Part shown: one piece after another, positions 56,422 to 64,000 of the stretch | How the letters are laid out: every line of letters begins with the position of its first letter | Position numbering within the stretch: position 1 is the first letter of the stretch | NCBI RefSeq assembly: GCF_009835145.1 | Contig: NZ_APKE01000013.1 | Span: forward strand, 1-64,000 | Reading direction: 5' to 3' | Origin: Profundibacterium mesophilum KAUST100406-0324 | GTDB lineage: Bacteria > Pseudomonadota > Alphaproteobacteria > Rhodobacterales > Rhodobacteraceae | DNA length: 64,000 nt | Notes under the pieces: model-generated | What the model saw: the letters and a program-made list of their open reading frames with translations, nothing else | Database searches by the model: none | Told to the model about the DNA's origin: nothing | Position numbers and translations under genes: made by a program

Positions 56422-57659
56422 TGCGTATCCGCCCCTGCGCCGGACGCCCCGGCGGCACGTGCGGCCGCCTCGACCGCGGCGCGGTCTTGGGCCGTGCCGG
56501 CGAAATTCAACTGCGCCGCTTCCCAGGCCGCGTCGATCCCCGCGCTGTCGCCGAGCACGGAGAGCGCGCCGAAAAGCCGCTCCCATTCGGCGCGCGTGCC
56601 CCCCTCGGTGATAAGACGGTCCGACAGGCCGGCGACCATCGAGCGGATCATCTGCTGGCGATCTTCATCGCTCATGTCTTCGGCCGCGGCGATCTGCGCG
56701 GCATCGGGGCCGGGCAGGGCGCTGCCCTCTGGCGGGTCGTATCGCACGCCGGCAAGCTGCGCCAGTTCGACGATCTGTTCACGGATCGGCGGCAGCCACG
56801 GCGCGTCGGGCGGGCTGTCCTCGAGGAGCTGACGCCAGAGGCCGAAGGCGAGATCGGGCCGCCCGACCTGCGCATGGGTCAGACCCTTGAGATACCGGGC
56901 GCGGCCATTCGACGGATCGCGCGCGAGCGCGGCGTCGAGGGCGGTCTCGGCCTCCGGCGAGACATAACCGCCCGCCGCCAGGATCAGGAACTCGGCCGCC
57001 TGCGTGATCTCGGTCGCGCTGGCCTCGGCGCCGCGCAGTTGAACGAGCTGCATCTGGGCCTGCGCGGCCGCGCCGAAATTGCCCAGGCGCGCCTCGTTGC
57101 GGGCCAGAAGCTGATAGCCCTGCTGATCGTCGGGACGCTCCGCAACGGCTCCGCGCAGCTTGCGCATCAGCTCGAGAAAGGCCGGATCGACCTCTTGAGC
57201 ACGCGGCAGGCTCGACAGCGCGGCCTCCTCGGCGTCGGGCTGACGCGGGCGTTCGGTGCGGGCCTGCTCGACAAGGGCGATGCGATGGGCGAGCGGCAGA
57301 TCGGGATATCCCGGCGCCCCGGTCGACAGGTAGAGTGCGCCCCCGCCGGCGAGGATGACGAGGACCGTGACCGCCGCGGCGATGGCGCTCGCCGCGCGCG
57401 GCGCGGGAGAGGTGCGGTCCGCTCCCGCCCGCCGGTCCGCCTCGATGAGGCGGCGCGAGATCTCGGTGCGCAGCCGCGCGGCCTCCGTCTCGGCGATGGT
57501 GCCGCGTTCCAGGTCGCGCTCGATCTCCTCGAGTTGGTCGCGATAGACGCTCACGGATTGCGCGCCGGCGGATGCCGACCGCTCGCTTCGAAGAAGCACC
57601 ATCGTGACGATGCCCGCCACGGTGGCGGCGATCGCGAAGGCCACCAGCCAGAATGTCAT
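56418..57659 (-). CDS. ccmI: cytochrome c maturation protein CcmI
   Basis: A 413-aa inner-membrane protein of the apocytochrome c chaperone/ligation complex. Two N-terminal spans (about 3-23 and 88-108) flank a cytoplasmic leucine-zipper-like loop with QSVSVYRDQLEEIERDLERG and ISRRLIEADRRA; the large periplasmic part has TPR-like helices (YQLLARNEARLGNFGAAAQA, ARYLKGLTHAQVG). As in Rhodobacter, it is remote from the other ccm genes. Overlaps ruvX. Confidence 0.92.
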   Translation of the reverse strand: MTFWLVAFAIAATVAGIVTMVLLRSERSASAGAQSVSVYRDQLEEIERDLERGTIAETEAARLRTEISRRLIEADRRAGADRTSPAPRAASAIAAAVTVLVILAGGGALYLSTGAPGYPDLPLAHRIALVEQARTERPRQPDAEEAALSSLPRAQEVDPAFLELMRKLRGAVAERPDDQQGYQLLARNEARLGNFGAAAQAQMQLVQLRGAEASATEITQAAEFLILAAGGYVSPEAETALDAALARDPSNGRARYLKGLTHAQVGRPDLAFGLWRQLLEDSPPDAPWLPPIREQIVELAQLAGVRYDPPEGSALPGPDAAQIAAAEDMSDEDRQQMIRSMVAGLSDRLITEGGTRAEWERLFGALSVLGDSAGIDAAWEAAQLNFAGTAQDRAAVEAAARAAGASGAGADTQ

Positions 57660-57888
57660 CCCAAGCCCCTTTGCTGTTCCGCACCCGTCTTAGCGGGAAC
57701 GGCCCTCCGGTGAAAGCGTGGGCGGGCCGGGCGATGCTCACAAGCGGGCGAGCGGGGCCAGCCCTTGCGTGAATGTCGCGAAAGACCACGCAATTGCCGC
57801 TTCGCGCGGACCCGGCGGGCGGGCTATGCCTATCACGGAAGCCGGGGGGATCGCTCGATTCCCTGCCATGGTCCGCCGGGAGGTCGAG
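57660..57888. other. divergent ccmI/soxB intergenic region
   Basis: A 229-base gap between divergent genes; soxB and ccmI promoters must lie here. No strong palindrome or T-tract is visible. GGAGG at 57879-57883 is the soxB ribosome site. Confidence 0.35.
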
Positions 57889-59133
57889 ATGCAGCGTTAT
57901 TCCGTTTTCGCCGTGGCGCGGGAGGCCATGCGCCACCACCGCGGGTGGCAGCGGGCCTGGCGCTCGCCAGAGCCGCGCAAGCGCTATGACGTGGTGATCG
58001 TGGGGGCCGGGGGGCATGGGCTCGCGACGGCCTATTACCTCGGGCGCAATCACGGGATCCGCAATGTCGCCATCCTCGAGAAGGGCTGGCTGGGGGGCGG
58101 CAATACCGGGCGCAACACCACCATCATCCGCTCCAACTACCTGCAGGACGCGTCGGCGGCGATCTACGAGAAATCGCGCAGCCTTTACGAGACGATGAGC
58201 CAGGATCTGAACTACAACGTGATGTTCAGCCCGCGCGGCGTGATGATGCTCGCCCAGACCGAGCACGAGAAGCGCGGCTACCTGCGCACGGCCCACGCGA
58301 ACGGGCGCCAGGGGGTGGCGACGGAGTTCATCGGCCCCGATCGGGTCAAGCAGCTCTGCCCGATCATCGAGACCCGCGGGCCGCGTTACCCGGTGCTCGG
58401 CGCCCTGTGGCAGCCGCGCGCGGGAACCGCCCGCCACGATGCCGTCGCCTGGGGCTATGCGCGGGCCTGCTCGGATATGGGAATGGACATCATCCAGCAA
58501 TGCGAGGTGACCGGGATCACGAGCCGGCAGGGCCATGTGACCGGGGTCGAGACGAGCCGCGGGCCGATCGCCTGCGGCAAGCTGGGCCTCGTGGCGGCCG
58601 GACATTCGGGCGTGCTCTCGCAGATGGCCGGGTTCCGACTTCCGATCGAGAGCGTCGCCCTGCAGGCGCTTGTCTCGGAGCCGGTCAAACCCTGTATGGA
58701 CGTGGTTGTCATGGCCAATACCGTCCATGGCTACCTCAGCCAGTCCGACAAGGGGGAAATGGTGATCGGTGGCGGCGCGGACGGCTACAACAACTACACC
58801 CAGCGCGGCAGTTTCCATCACGTCGAGGAAACGGTCAGGGCGCTGATCGAGACCTTCCCGATGCTCTCGCGGCTGAACATGCTGCGCCAGTGGGGCGGCA
58901 TCGTGGACATGACCGGGGACCGCTCACCGATCCTGTCACGCAGCCCGCTTGCGGGATGCTTCGTCAATTGCGGTTGGGGCACCGGCGGGTTCAAGGCGAT
59001 CCCCGGCTCGGGATGGGCGATGGCCGAGCTGATGGCGCGCGGTGCCAGCACGCTCGCCGACCCCTTTTCCCTGTCGCGTTTCGCCGAGGGGCGGTTCATC
59101 GACGAGTCGGTCGCGGCGGGGGTGGCCCATTGA
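57889..59133 (+). CDS. soxB: sarcosine oxidase beta subunit
   Basis: A 414-aa flavoprotein chain of heterotetrameric sarcosine oxidase, which oxidises N-methylglycine to glycine. Dinucleotide motif VVIVGAGGHGLATAYYL at about 35-51, the ETMSQDLNYNVMFSPRGVMML block and QPRAGTARHDAVAWGYARA with His183, at the position of the FMN-linked histidine, identify it. GGAGG upstream supports the ATG at 57889. In most genomes soxB is followed directly by soxD; here a small membrane-protein gene intervenes. Confidence 0.95.
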   Translation: MQRYSVFAVAREAMRHHRGWQRAWRSPEPRKRYDVVIVGAGGHGLATAYYLGRNHGIRNVAILEKGWLGGGNTGRNTTIIRSNYLQDASAAIYEKSRSLYETMSQDLNYNVMFSPRGVMMLAQTEHEKRGYLRTAHANGRQGVATEFIGPDRVKQLCPIIETRGPRYPVLGALWQPRAGTARHDAVAWGYARACSDMGMDIIQQCEVTGITSRQGHVTGVETSRGPIACGKLGLVAAGHSGVLSQMAGFRLPIESVALQALVSEPVKPCMDVVVMANTVHGYLSQSDKGEMVIGGGADGYNNYTQRGSFHHVEETVRALIETFPMLSRLNMLRQWGGIVDMTGDRSPILSRSPLAGCFVNCGWGTGGFKAIPGSGWAMAELMARGASTLADPFSLSRFAEGRFIDESVAAGVAH

Positions 59134-59254
59134 CCCCGGCCGGGCCGCGCGAGGTGTTGCTGAACGGCCATATCTTCGGTCGCGGCGCGGCTGCAAGGAA
59201 CCGGATGTCATTCGACATCGTTCCCTGTCCAATCTTTGCATTGGAGTTTGCGCC

Positions 59255-59599
59255 ATGTCGGACCCGAACACGAACCACAACAATCATAGCTCCCACACGT
59301 CCCGGGAGACGCATGTCACCGAGAAGCGCAGTGGCAGTTCCATGGCGTTCATCGTCGGCGGCCTCGTCGTCGCCGTGGCCGTCATCGCCTGGCTCTTCCT
59401 GGGCGGCACCGATCTCGATTCCACCGGCACCGCGACCGGCGACAGCGATACCAACATCACGGTCGAATCCCCCGAGGCGAGCGCCGAGGGCGGCACCGTG
59501 GTCGAGAGCGAGAGCGACACGCCCGTGCTGGAGCCTGTCGATCCGGCCGAGCCTGCGGCTCCGGCCGAACCGGTCGAGCCCGAAACCACCGCCAACTGA
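59255..59599 (+). CDS. small single-span membrane protein within the sox locus
   Basis: A 114-aa protein: an Asn/His/Thr/Ser-rich N-terminus (about 1-28), one membrane span (MAFIVGGLVVAVAVIAWLFL, 30-49) and an acidic Asp/Glu/Pro/Ala-rich C-terminal tail with repeated PAEPAAPAEPVEPE. It resembles other short anchored tails in Rhodobacterales but is not a known sarcosine oxidase subunit. Located 120 bases after soxB and followed by a strong stem-loop, so it may have its own promoter. Topology would leave the acidic tail outside. Confidence 0.6.
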   Translation: MSDPNTNHNNHSSHTSRETHVTEKRSGSSMAFIVGGLVVAVAVIAWLFLGGTDLDSTGTATGDSDTNITVESPEASAEGGTVVESESDTPVLEPVDPAEPAAPAEPVEPETTAN

Positions 59600-59656
59600 T
59601 CGCCGGCATCCCGGCGCGCGCGGCCTTCGGGCAGCGCGCCAAGCCCTCGGGCCTTC

Positions 59657-59683
59657 GCCCCGCATGATGGTTTCATGCGGGGC
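59657..59683 (+). terminator. stem-loop between small membrane protein and soxD
   Basis: GCCCCGCATGA and TCATGCGGGGC form an 11-bp perfect stem with a TGGTT loop, followed by ATTCGG. It lies 57 bases after the small gene stop and 45 before soxD. It probably splits the sox locus into two expression units or sets subunit ratios. Confidence 0.55.
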
Positions 59684-59728
59684 ATTCGGCTTGCCGCGAC
59701 CCTTTCGCCTGTCACTAGGGAGGTGCGC

Positions 59729-60058
59729 ATGCTGATCCTGACCTGTCCCGCCTGCGGGATCGCCGCCGACGAGACCGAGCTTCATCCGGGCGGCGAGGCG
59801 CATGTCGCCCGTGCCGGACCTCACGCGTCGGAGGAGGCATTCTCGGACTATCTCTTCTCTCGCGAGAACCCGCGCGGGGTCCATTTCGAGCGCTGGCGCC
59901 ACGCGATGGGCTGCGGCAAGTGGTTTCACGCGGCCCGCTGCACCGTGACGCTCGAAATCTTCGGCACCTATAGGGCCGATTGCACGGCGCCGCCCGAGGC
60001 GCTTCTCGAACGGATCCGCGCCGCCCGGCCGGGCTGGTCGTGGAGAGATTTCAAATGA
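59729..60058 (+). CDS. soxD: sarcosine oxidase delta subunit
   Basis: A 109-aa zinc-binding subunit. Cysteines 6 and 9 (TCPACG), then 62 (GCGKWF) and 71 (RC) form the zinc site; HPGGEAHVARAGP and EAFSDYLFSRENPRGVH are family motifs. AGGGAGG at 59717-59723 supports the ATG at 59729; the in-frame ATG at 59675 would add 18 unrelated residues. Followed by soxA after 40 bases. Confidence 0.93.
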   Translation: MLILTCPACGIAADETELHPGGEAHVARAGPHASEEAFSDYLFSRENPRGVHFERWRHAMGCGKWFHAARCTVTLEIFGTYRADCTAPPEALLERIRAARPGWSWRDFK

Positions 60059-60098
60059 CGTTGCGCGGCATCACGGCCATCTTGCGAAAGGAGCGCGC

Positions 60099-63000
60099 AT
60101 GAGCAGCAGGCTTTCGACCGGGGGGCGCCTGATCGACCGCGATCGCCGCGTCGCGTTCAGCTTCAACGGGCGCGCCCTGGAGGGTTACGAGGGTGACACG
60201 CTGGCCTCGGCGCTGCTGGCGGCCGATCAGATGCTCATGGGGCGCTCGTTCAAGTATCACCGCCCGCGCGGCGTGGTGGCCAGCGGACCCGAGGAGCCCA
60301 ACGCCCTGATGGGCATCGGCGAAGGCCGGCGCTTCGAGCCCAACGTGAAGGCCAGCGTCGCGCCTTTGTCGGACGGCCTGCAGGCGATCAGCCAGAACCA
60401 CTGGCCCAGCCTCGAGCATGACATCGGGGCGGTCAACGCCGCGCTCTCGCCGTTCCTGCCCGCCGGCTTCTATTACAAGATGTTCAAGCAGCCGCGCGCC
60501 TTCTGGAAACATGTCTACGAGCCGTTCATCCGCCGCAGCGCCGGTCTCGGCCGGCCGCCGGAGGGGGTGGATGCGGACCGTTATGAGCATTTCAACGTCA
60601 CCGTCGATGTCGTGGTCATCGGCGGCGGTGTGGCGGGGATCGAAGCGGCGCGGGCGGCGGCGGCACGGGGTGCGCAGGTGCTCCTGATCGAACAGCGCGC
60701 GCATTGGGGCGGACGGGCCCCGGTCGATGGCGGGACGATCGACGACATGGCCCCCGCCGATTGGGTGGAGCGGCAGATCGCGGCGCTCGCGGCCCTGCCC
60801 AACGTCCATCTGCGCCTGCGCTGCATGGGGGCGGGGATTTACGATCACGGCTATTGCCTGGCGCAGGAAACCTGCATGCCCGGGCCGAACGCCCCGCAGG
60901 AGGGCGCGCCGCGTCACAGGCTCTGGCGGATCAGGGCCAGGCGCATCATCACCGCCACCGGTGCGATCGAACGACCCCTTGCCTTCGCCGGCAATGACGT
61001 GCCGGGGGTGATGCTCGCCTCCGCGATGCGCGACTATCTCGTGGATCACGCCGTTGCCGCGGGGGATCGCAGCGTGATCATCACCAACAACGACGATGCC
61101 TATCGCAGCGCGCTGGCGCTGCACCGGGCGGGACTCACGGTTTGCGCGATCCTCGATCTGCGCGGCGCGGCCGATGGCGCCCTGCCGCAAGAAGCCCGCG
61201 CGGCGGGGCTGCGCGTCATCACCGGGCGCGGCATTGCCGGCATCCGGGGTGGCAAGCGGGTGACCGGGGTCGCGGTCTGCGGCGCGGAGGGGAGCGGCGC
61301 GGTTCTCGAGGAGATCGCCTGCGACGCGGTGGGCATGTCGGGCGGATGGTCCCCGGTCGTGCATCTTTGGTCGCATTGCGGAGGGAAACTTGCCTGGGAT
61401 GCGGAGCGGGGGATGTTCCTTCCCGATCCGGACCGTGCCCCGACGGGCGCCGACGGAACGGCCTTCGTGCGCTGCGCCGGCGCCGCAGGGGGGCATTTCG
61501 CGCTCGGCGCGCTCTTCGCGGACGCCTTCGAGGCCGGATGCGCGGCGGCAACGGATACGGGGGCCGAGGATACAGGGGCCGGGGATACGGGGCCCAAGGA
61601 GACGGGCGCCGAGGAGACGGCCAGCCGCGGGCACTCCGCGCCGGAGGAGATGCTGCAGCCTGTCTGGATGGTGCCGCAGGCCGCGGGCCCAGAACTGCGC
61701 GCCAAGATTTTCCTCGATTTTCAGAACGACGTGAAGGTCAGCGATGTGCAGCTCGCCGCCCGCGAGGGCTTCGAAAGCGTCGAGCATGCGAAGCGCTACA
61801 CCACGCTCGGCATGGCGACAGACCAGGGGAAGTTGAGCAACATCAACGGCCTGGCCATACTTGCGCAGGCGCGCGGCGCGGCGATCCCCGATGTCGGCAC
61901 GACGACCTTTCGCCCCCCCTATACCCCGATCTCGATGGGGGCCGTCGCGGGAGAGGCGCGCGGCGCGCTGTTCCAGCCGGTGCGGCGCACGCCGATGCAC
62001 GACTGGCATGACGCCCATGGCGCCGATTGGGAGCCGGTCGGCCATTGGCGCCGGCCCTATTGCTACCTGCACGACGGCGAGAGACGCGCGGCAGCGGTGA
62101 GCCGCGAGGTGACGGCCGTGCGCACTGCCGCCGGGATTCTCGATGCCTCGACCCTAGGCAAGATCGTGGTGCGCGGCCCGGACGCGGCGCGCTTTCTCGA
62201 CATGATCTATACCAACATGATGTCGACGCTGAAGCCGGGACGCTGCCGCTACGGCCTGATCTGCGACGAGAACGGGTTCCTGATCGATGACGGCGTGGTC
62301 GCCCGGCTGGGCGAGGACAGTTTCCTGTGCCACACGACGACCGGCGGGGCGGAGCGCATCCACGCCCATATGGAGGAATGGCTGCAGACCGAATGGTGGG
62401 ACTGGAAGGTCTATTGCCTGAACCAGACCGAGCAATTCGCGCAGATCGCGGTTGCCGGGCCGAAGGCGCGCGAGATCCTCGAGCGTCTCGGGGGGATGGC
62501 GCTGGACGCCGAAACCCTGCCTTTCATGGGCTGGATGGAGGGCACGCTCGGCGGTATCGCGGCGCGCGTCTTCCGCATCTCCTTCTCCGGCGAGCTGAGC
62601 TACGAGATCGCGGTGCCTGCGGGGCAGGGGCCGGCGCTCTGGAACAAGCTCGTGGCGGCGGGCGGCGAGGCCGGGATCACCCCCTACGGAACCGAAGCCC
62701 TGCATGTCCTGCGTGCCGAGAAGGGGTTCATCATGATCGGCGACGAGACGGACGGAACCGTCATCCCGCAGGATCTCGGGCTCGATTGGGCGGTATCCAA
62801 GAAGAAGGAGGACTTCATCGGCAAGCGTGCGCTCTCGCGCAGCCATATGAGCGATCCGGGACGCTGGAAGCTCGTCGGGCTGGAAACGCTGTCGGGCGAG
62901 GTTCTTCCCGACGGGGCCTATGCCATTGATGACGGACATGACGCGGCCGGTCAGAAGGCGGTCCAGGGACGCGTGACCTCGAGCTATCGCTCCGCGACGC

Positions 63001-63152
63001 TGGGACGCGGCATCGCGCTTGGCCTGCTGCGCCATGGGCCCGAGCGGATGGGAGAAATCGTGGAATTCACGCAGATCTCGGGACCGCCGATCGCGGCGCG
63101 GATTTGCGATCCGGTCTTCTACGACAAGGAGGGAGCGAAGCAGGATGTCTGA
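60099..63152 (+). CDS. soxA: sarcosine oxidase alpha subunit
   Basis: A 1017-aa chain with an N-terminal 2Fe-2S-fold-like region, an NAD/FAD Rossmann region (VVVIGGGVAGIEAARAAAAR, about 168-187), and a C-terminal aminomethyltransferase-like THF-binding domain (YTNMMSTLKPGRCRYGLICD, GELSYEIAV, GTEALHVLRAEKGF). It passes the sarcosine methyl group to tetrahydrofolate. A 15-base tandem repeat at 61554-61620 encodes a DTGAE-type linker at about residues 486-508, unlike other members. Overlaps soxG by 8 bases. Confidence 0.95.
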   Translation: MSSRLSTGGRLIDRDRRVAFSFNGRALEGYEGDTLASALLAADQMLMGRSFKYHRPRGVVASGPEEPNALMGIGEGRRFEPNVKASVAPLSDGLQAISQNHWPSLEHDIGAVNAALSPFLPAGFYYKMFKQPRAFWKHVYEPFIRRSAGLGRPPEGVDADRYEHFNVTVDVVVIGGGVAGIEAARAAAARGAQVLLIEQRAHWGGRAPVDGGTIDDMAPADWVERQIAALAALPNVHLRLRCMGAGIYDHGYCLAQETCMPGPNAPQEGAPRHRLWRIRARRIITATGAIERPLAFAGNDVPGVMLASAMRDYLVDHAVAAGDRSVIITNNDDAYRSALALHRAGLTVCAILDLRGAADGALPQEARAAGLRVITGRGIAGIRGGKRVTGVAVCGAEGSGAVLEEIACDAVGMSGGWSPVVHLWSHCGGKLAWDAERGMFLPDPDRAPTGADGTAFVRCAGAAGGHFALGALFADAFEAGCAAATDTGAEDTGAGDTGPKETGAEETASRGHSAPEEMLQPVWMVPQAAGPELRAKIFLDFQNDVKVSDVQLAAREGFESVEHAKRYTTLGMATDQGKLSNINGLAILAQARGAAIPDVGTTTFRPPYTPISMGAVAGEARGALFQPVRRTPMHDWHDAHGADWEPVGHWRRPYCYLHDGERRAAAVSREVTAVRTAAGILDASTLGKIVVRGPDAARFLDMIYTNMMSTLKPGRCRYGLICDENGFLIDDGVVARLGEDSFLCHTTTGGAERIHAHMEEWLQTEWWDWKVYCLNQTEQFAQIAVAGPKAREILERLGGMALDAETLPFMGWMEGTLGGIAARVFRISFSGELSYEIAVPAGQGPALWNKLVAAGGEAGITPYGTEALHVLRAEKGFIMIGDETDGTVIPQDLGLDWAVSKKKEDFIGKRALSRSHMSDPGRWKLVGLETLSGEVLPDGAYAIDDGHDAAGQKAVQGRVTSSYRSATLGRGIALGLLRHGPERMGEIVEFTQISGPPIAARICDPVFYDKEGAKQDV
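61554..61620 (+). repeat. 15-bp tandem repeat (4.5 copies) within soxA
   Basis: Units GATACGGGGGCCGAG, GATACAGGGGCCGGG, GATACGGGGCCCAAG and GAGACGGGCGCCGAG, plus GAGACGG, encode a repeated D/E-T-G-x-x linker. It keeps the reading frame. Probably length-variable between strains. Confidence 0.85.
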
Positions 63153-63732
63153 ACGCGTGACACCCGCCGCGGGCGGACGGAACGGCGCGCTGCGCATCAT
63201 GGGCCCCGAGAGTCGGGGCATGGTGACGCTGCGCGCCGATCTCGCGGACGAGACGATCGCCGCGGCCTTGGGCGATGTCCTGCCGCTCGGTGTGCCTGGC
63301 CGCCGCGAGGGGCGGCATGACGGCGCAAAGGGTGCCTTGTGGATGTCGCCCGACGAGCTGCTGCTGCTTTGCGAGAGGGACGGGGCGGGCGCTCTGGTGG
63401 CCCGCATCGGCGAAGCCCTGGATGGTCTGCATCATCTTGTCGCCGACATGTCGGACGCGCGTGCGGTCTTCACCCTCGAAGGGGAGGAGTACCGCGAGGT
63501 TCTCGCCAAGCTCGGACCGGCGGACATGTCGCCCCGCGGGCTTGCGCATGGGGAGGTCAGGCGCACCCGGCTGGGCCAGATCCCGGCCGCGCTATGGCTG
63601 CGCGGCGACACGCGCGCGGAGGTGATCTGTTTTCGCTCCGTCGCCGGCTACCTGCACGATCTGCTGTGGCAGGCCGCGGCGCCGGGGGGGCGGGTCGGTT
63701 ATTTCCAGCGGGCGGACGGGCCGCCGGCCTGA
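63145..63732 (+). CDS. soxG: sarcosine oxidase gamma subunit
   Basis: A 195-aa chain structurally like part of the aminomethyltransferase fold. MGPESRGMVTLRADL, WMSPDELLLLCERD, HHLVADMSDARAVFTLEG and YLHDLLWQAAAPGGRVGYFQ match the SoxG family. ATG at 63145 overlaps the soxA stop; GGAGGGAG upstream is a strong ribosome site. Last gene of the sox locus. Confidence 0.93.
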   Translation: MSERVTPAAGGRNGALRIMGPESRGMVTLRADLADETIAAALGDVLPLGVPGRREGRHDGAKGALWMSPDELLLLCERDGAGALVARIGEALDGLHHLVADMSDARAVFTLEGEEYREVLAKLGPADMSPRGLAHGEVRRTRLGQIPAALWLRGDTRAEVICFRSVAGYLHDLLWQAAAPGGRVGYFQRADGPPA

Positions 63733-63774
63733 TCGCGCCAAAGGCAAAGGGCCGGCCACGGGGCGGGCGGGGAA

Positions 63775-63787
63775 CCTCCGGCGGAGG
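63775..63787. repeat. CCTCCGGCGGAGG palindromic motif
   Basis: This 13-mer palindrome also ends the stem-loop between gcvH and gcvP (29452-29464). Two occurrences in intergenic sites of one window suggest a small repeated element. Confidence 0.4.
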
Positions 63788-63856
63788 CAGCGCCCGGCCG
63801 GGCGGAGGCGAGAGGGGGGGATCCGCGCCCCCAACCGCCGGGAACCGCACGATCCC

Positions 63857-64000
63857 TTACCCCCAGACGACGGCGAGCTGCTCGAAGAGGGCCGCGACGG
63901 TCGGCTCCGACTTGCGCTCCTCCGACGAGAGCATCACGAGGCAGGCCGCCACCCGCTGGGTCTCGCACAGGCTGAGGCCGAAGGAATGGCGCTGATACAA
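63857..64000 (-). CDS. C-terminal end of an unknown protein (5' end outside the window)
   Basis: On the minus strand an open frame from the window edge (starting at codon TTG 64000) runs 47 codons to a TAA at 63857-63859. The visible part contains GLSLCETQRVAACLVMLSSE and ends AALFEQLAVVWG. Codon use looks genuine (third-position GC). Family not recognised. It converges with soxG across a 124-base gap. Confidence 0.5.
   Translation of the reverse strand: MYQRHSFGLSLCETQRVAACLVMLSSEERKSEPTVAALFEQLAVVWG

Overview
The window looks like a chromosomal segment of an alphaproteobacterium of the Rhodobacteraceae/Rhodobacterales type. It is very GC-rich and many genes are translationally coupled through ATGA or GTGA overlaps. 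The gene content fits too: mreBCD-mrdA-rodA, ccmI with ruvX and a DUF1289 gene, a heterotetrameric sarcosine oxidase soxBDAG locus, a glycine riboswitch in front of gcvTHP, a pca/pob operon, and the paralogue-style short GluRS. No complete phage, transposase, CRISPR array or rRNA is visible.

Layout. 1-1625: an accessory-looking strip with the 3' end of a secreted/carbohydrate-type protein, a tiny unknown ORF, and an imperfect segmental duplication full of iteron-like AACCTTTTGT boxes. 1626-5012: tRNA-Gln, then (minus strand) kdsA and the capsule-export genes kpsE and kpsT, without kpsM. 5199-10655: mprF, a uracil-DNA-glycosylase-family gene, an SseB-family gene and ghrA. 10652-16303: the cell-shape operon mreB-mreC-mreD-mrdA-rodA. 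16557-18342: leuA, preceded by a previously hidden 23-codon leucine-rich leader peptide. 18538-20437: two SDR genes and an ABM monooxygenase-like gene. 20434-22032: an 18-repeat MORN protein. 22201-27623: nadE, a histidine kinase, a small metallopeptidase, gltX and a gamma-glutamylcyclotransferase-like gene. 27703-32374: tandem glycine riboswitch plus gcvT, gcvH, gcvP. 32413-35136: a DUF2254 membrane protein, tRNA-Ala(CGC) and an MFS carrier. 35483-39358: a Tat-exported molybdenum aldehyde oxidoreductase, paoABC-like. 39581-43406: a five-gene stressosome-type cluster. 43411-46330: a CoA-transferase, a MaoC hydratase and an acyl-CoA dehydrogenase. 46355-50625: a protocatechuate operon aroQ-pcaC-pcaH-pcaG-BKACE-pobA. 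51289-54350: a BCCT carrier and an orphan secreted coiled-coil protein. 54688-57659: dusA, DUF1289, ruvX, ccmI. 57889-63732: soxB, a small membrane protein, soxD, soxA, soxG. 63857-64000: the C-terminus of an unknown protein running off the edge.

How the genes work together. One-carbon metabolism is a clear theme. SoxBDAG oxidises sarcosine to glycine with transfer of the methyl carbon to tetrahydrofolate, and GcvTHP cleaves glycine under riboswitch control. The pca/pob operon takes 4-hydroxybenzoate (and, through AroQ, perhaps quinate/dehydroquinate) into the beta-ketoadipate route. It carries a beta-keto-acid cleavage enzyme where pcaIJF might be expected.

The most unusual system is the cluster at 39581-43406. 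RsbR, RsbS and RsbT homologues are followed by a fused RsbT/RsbW-like ATPase-SpoIIE phosphatase and a kinase that joins a second RsbT-like ATPase to a HisKA_2 histidine-kinase core. No sigma factor or response regulator is present, so a stressosome appears to be wired to a phosphorelay. Gene starts were set by eye from Shine-Dalgarno spacing, overlaps and family length. No database search was possible.
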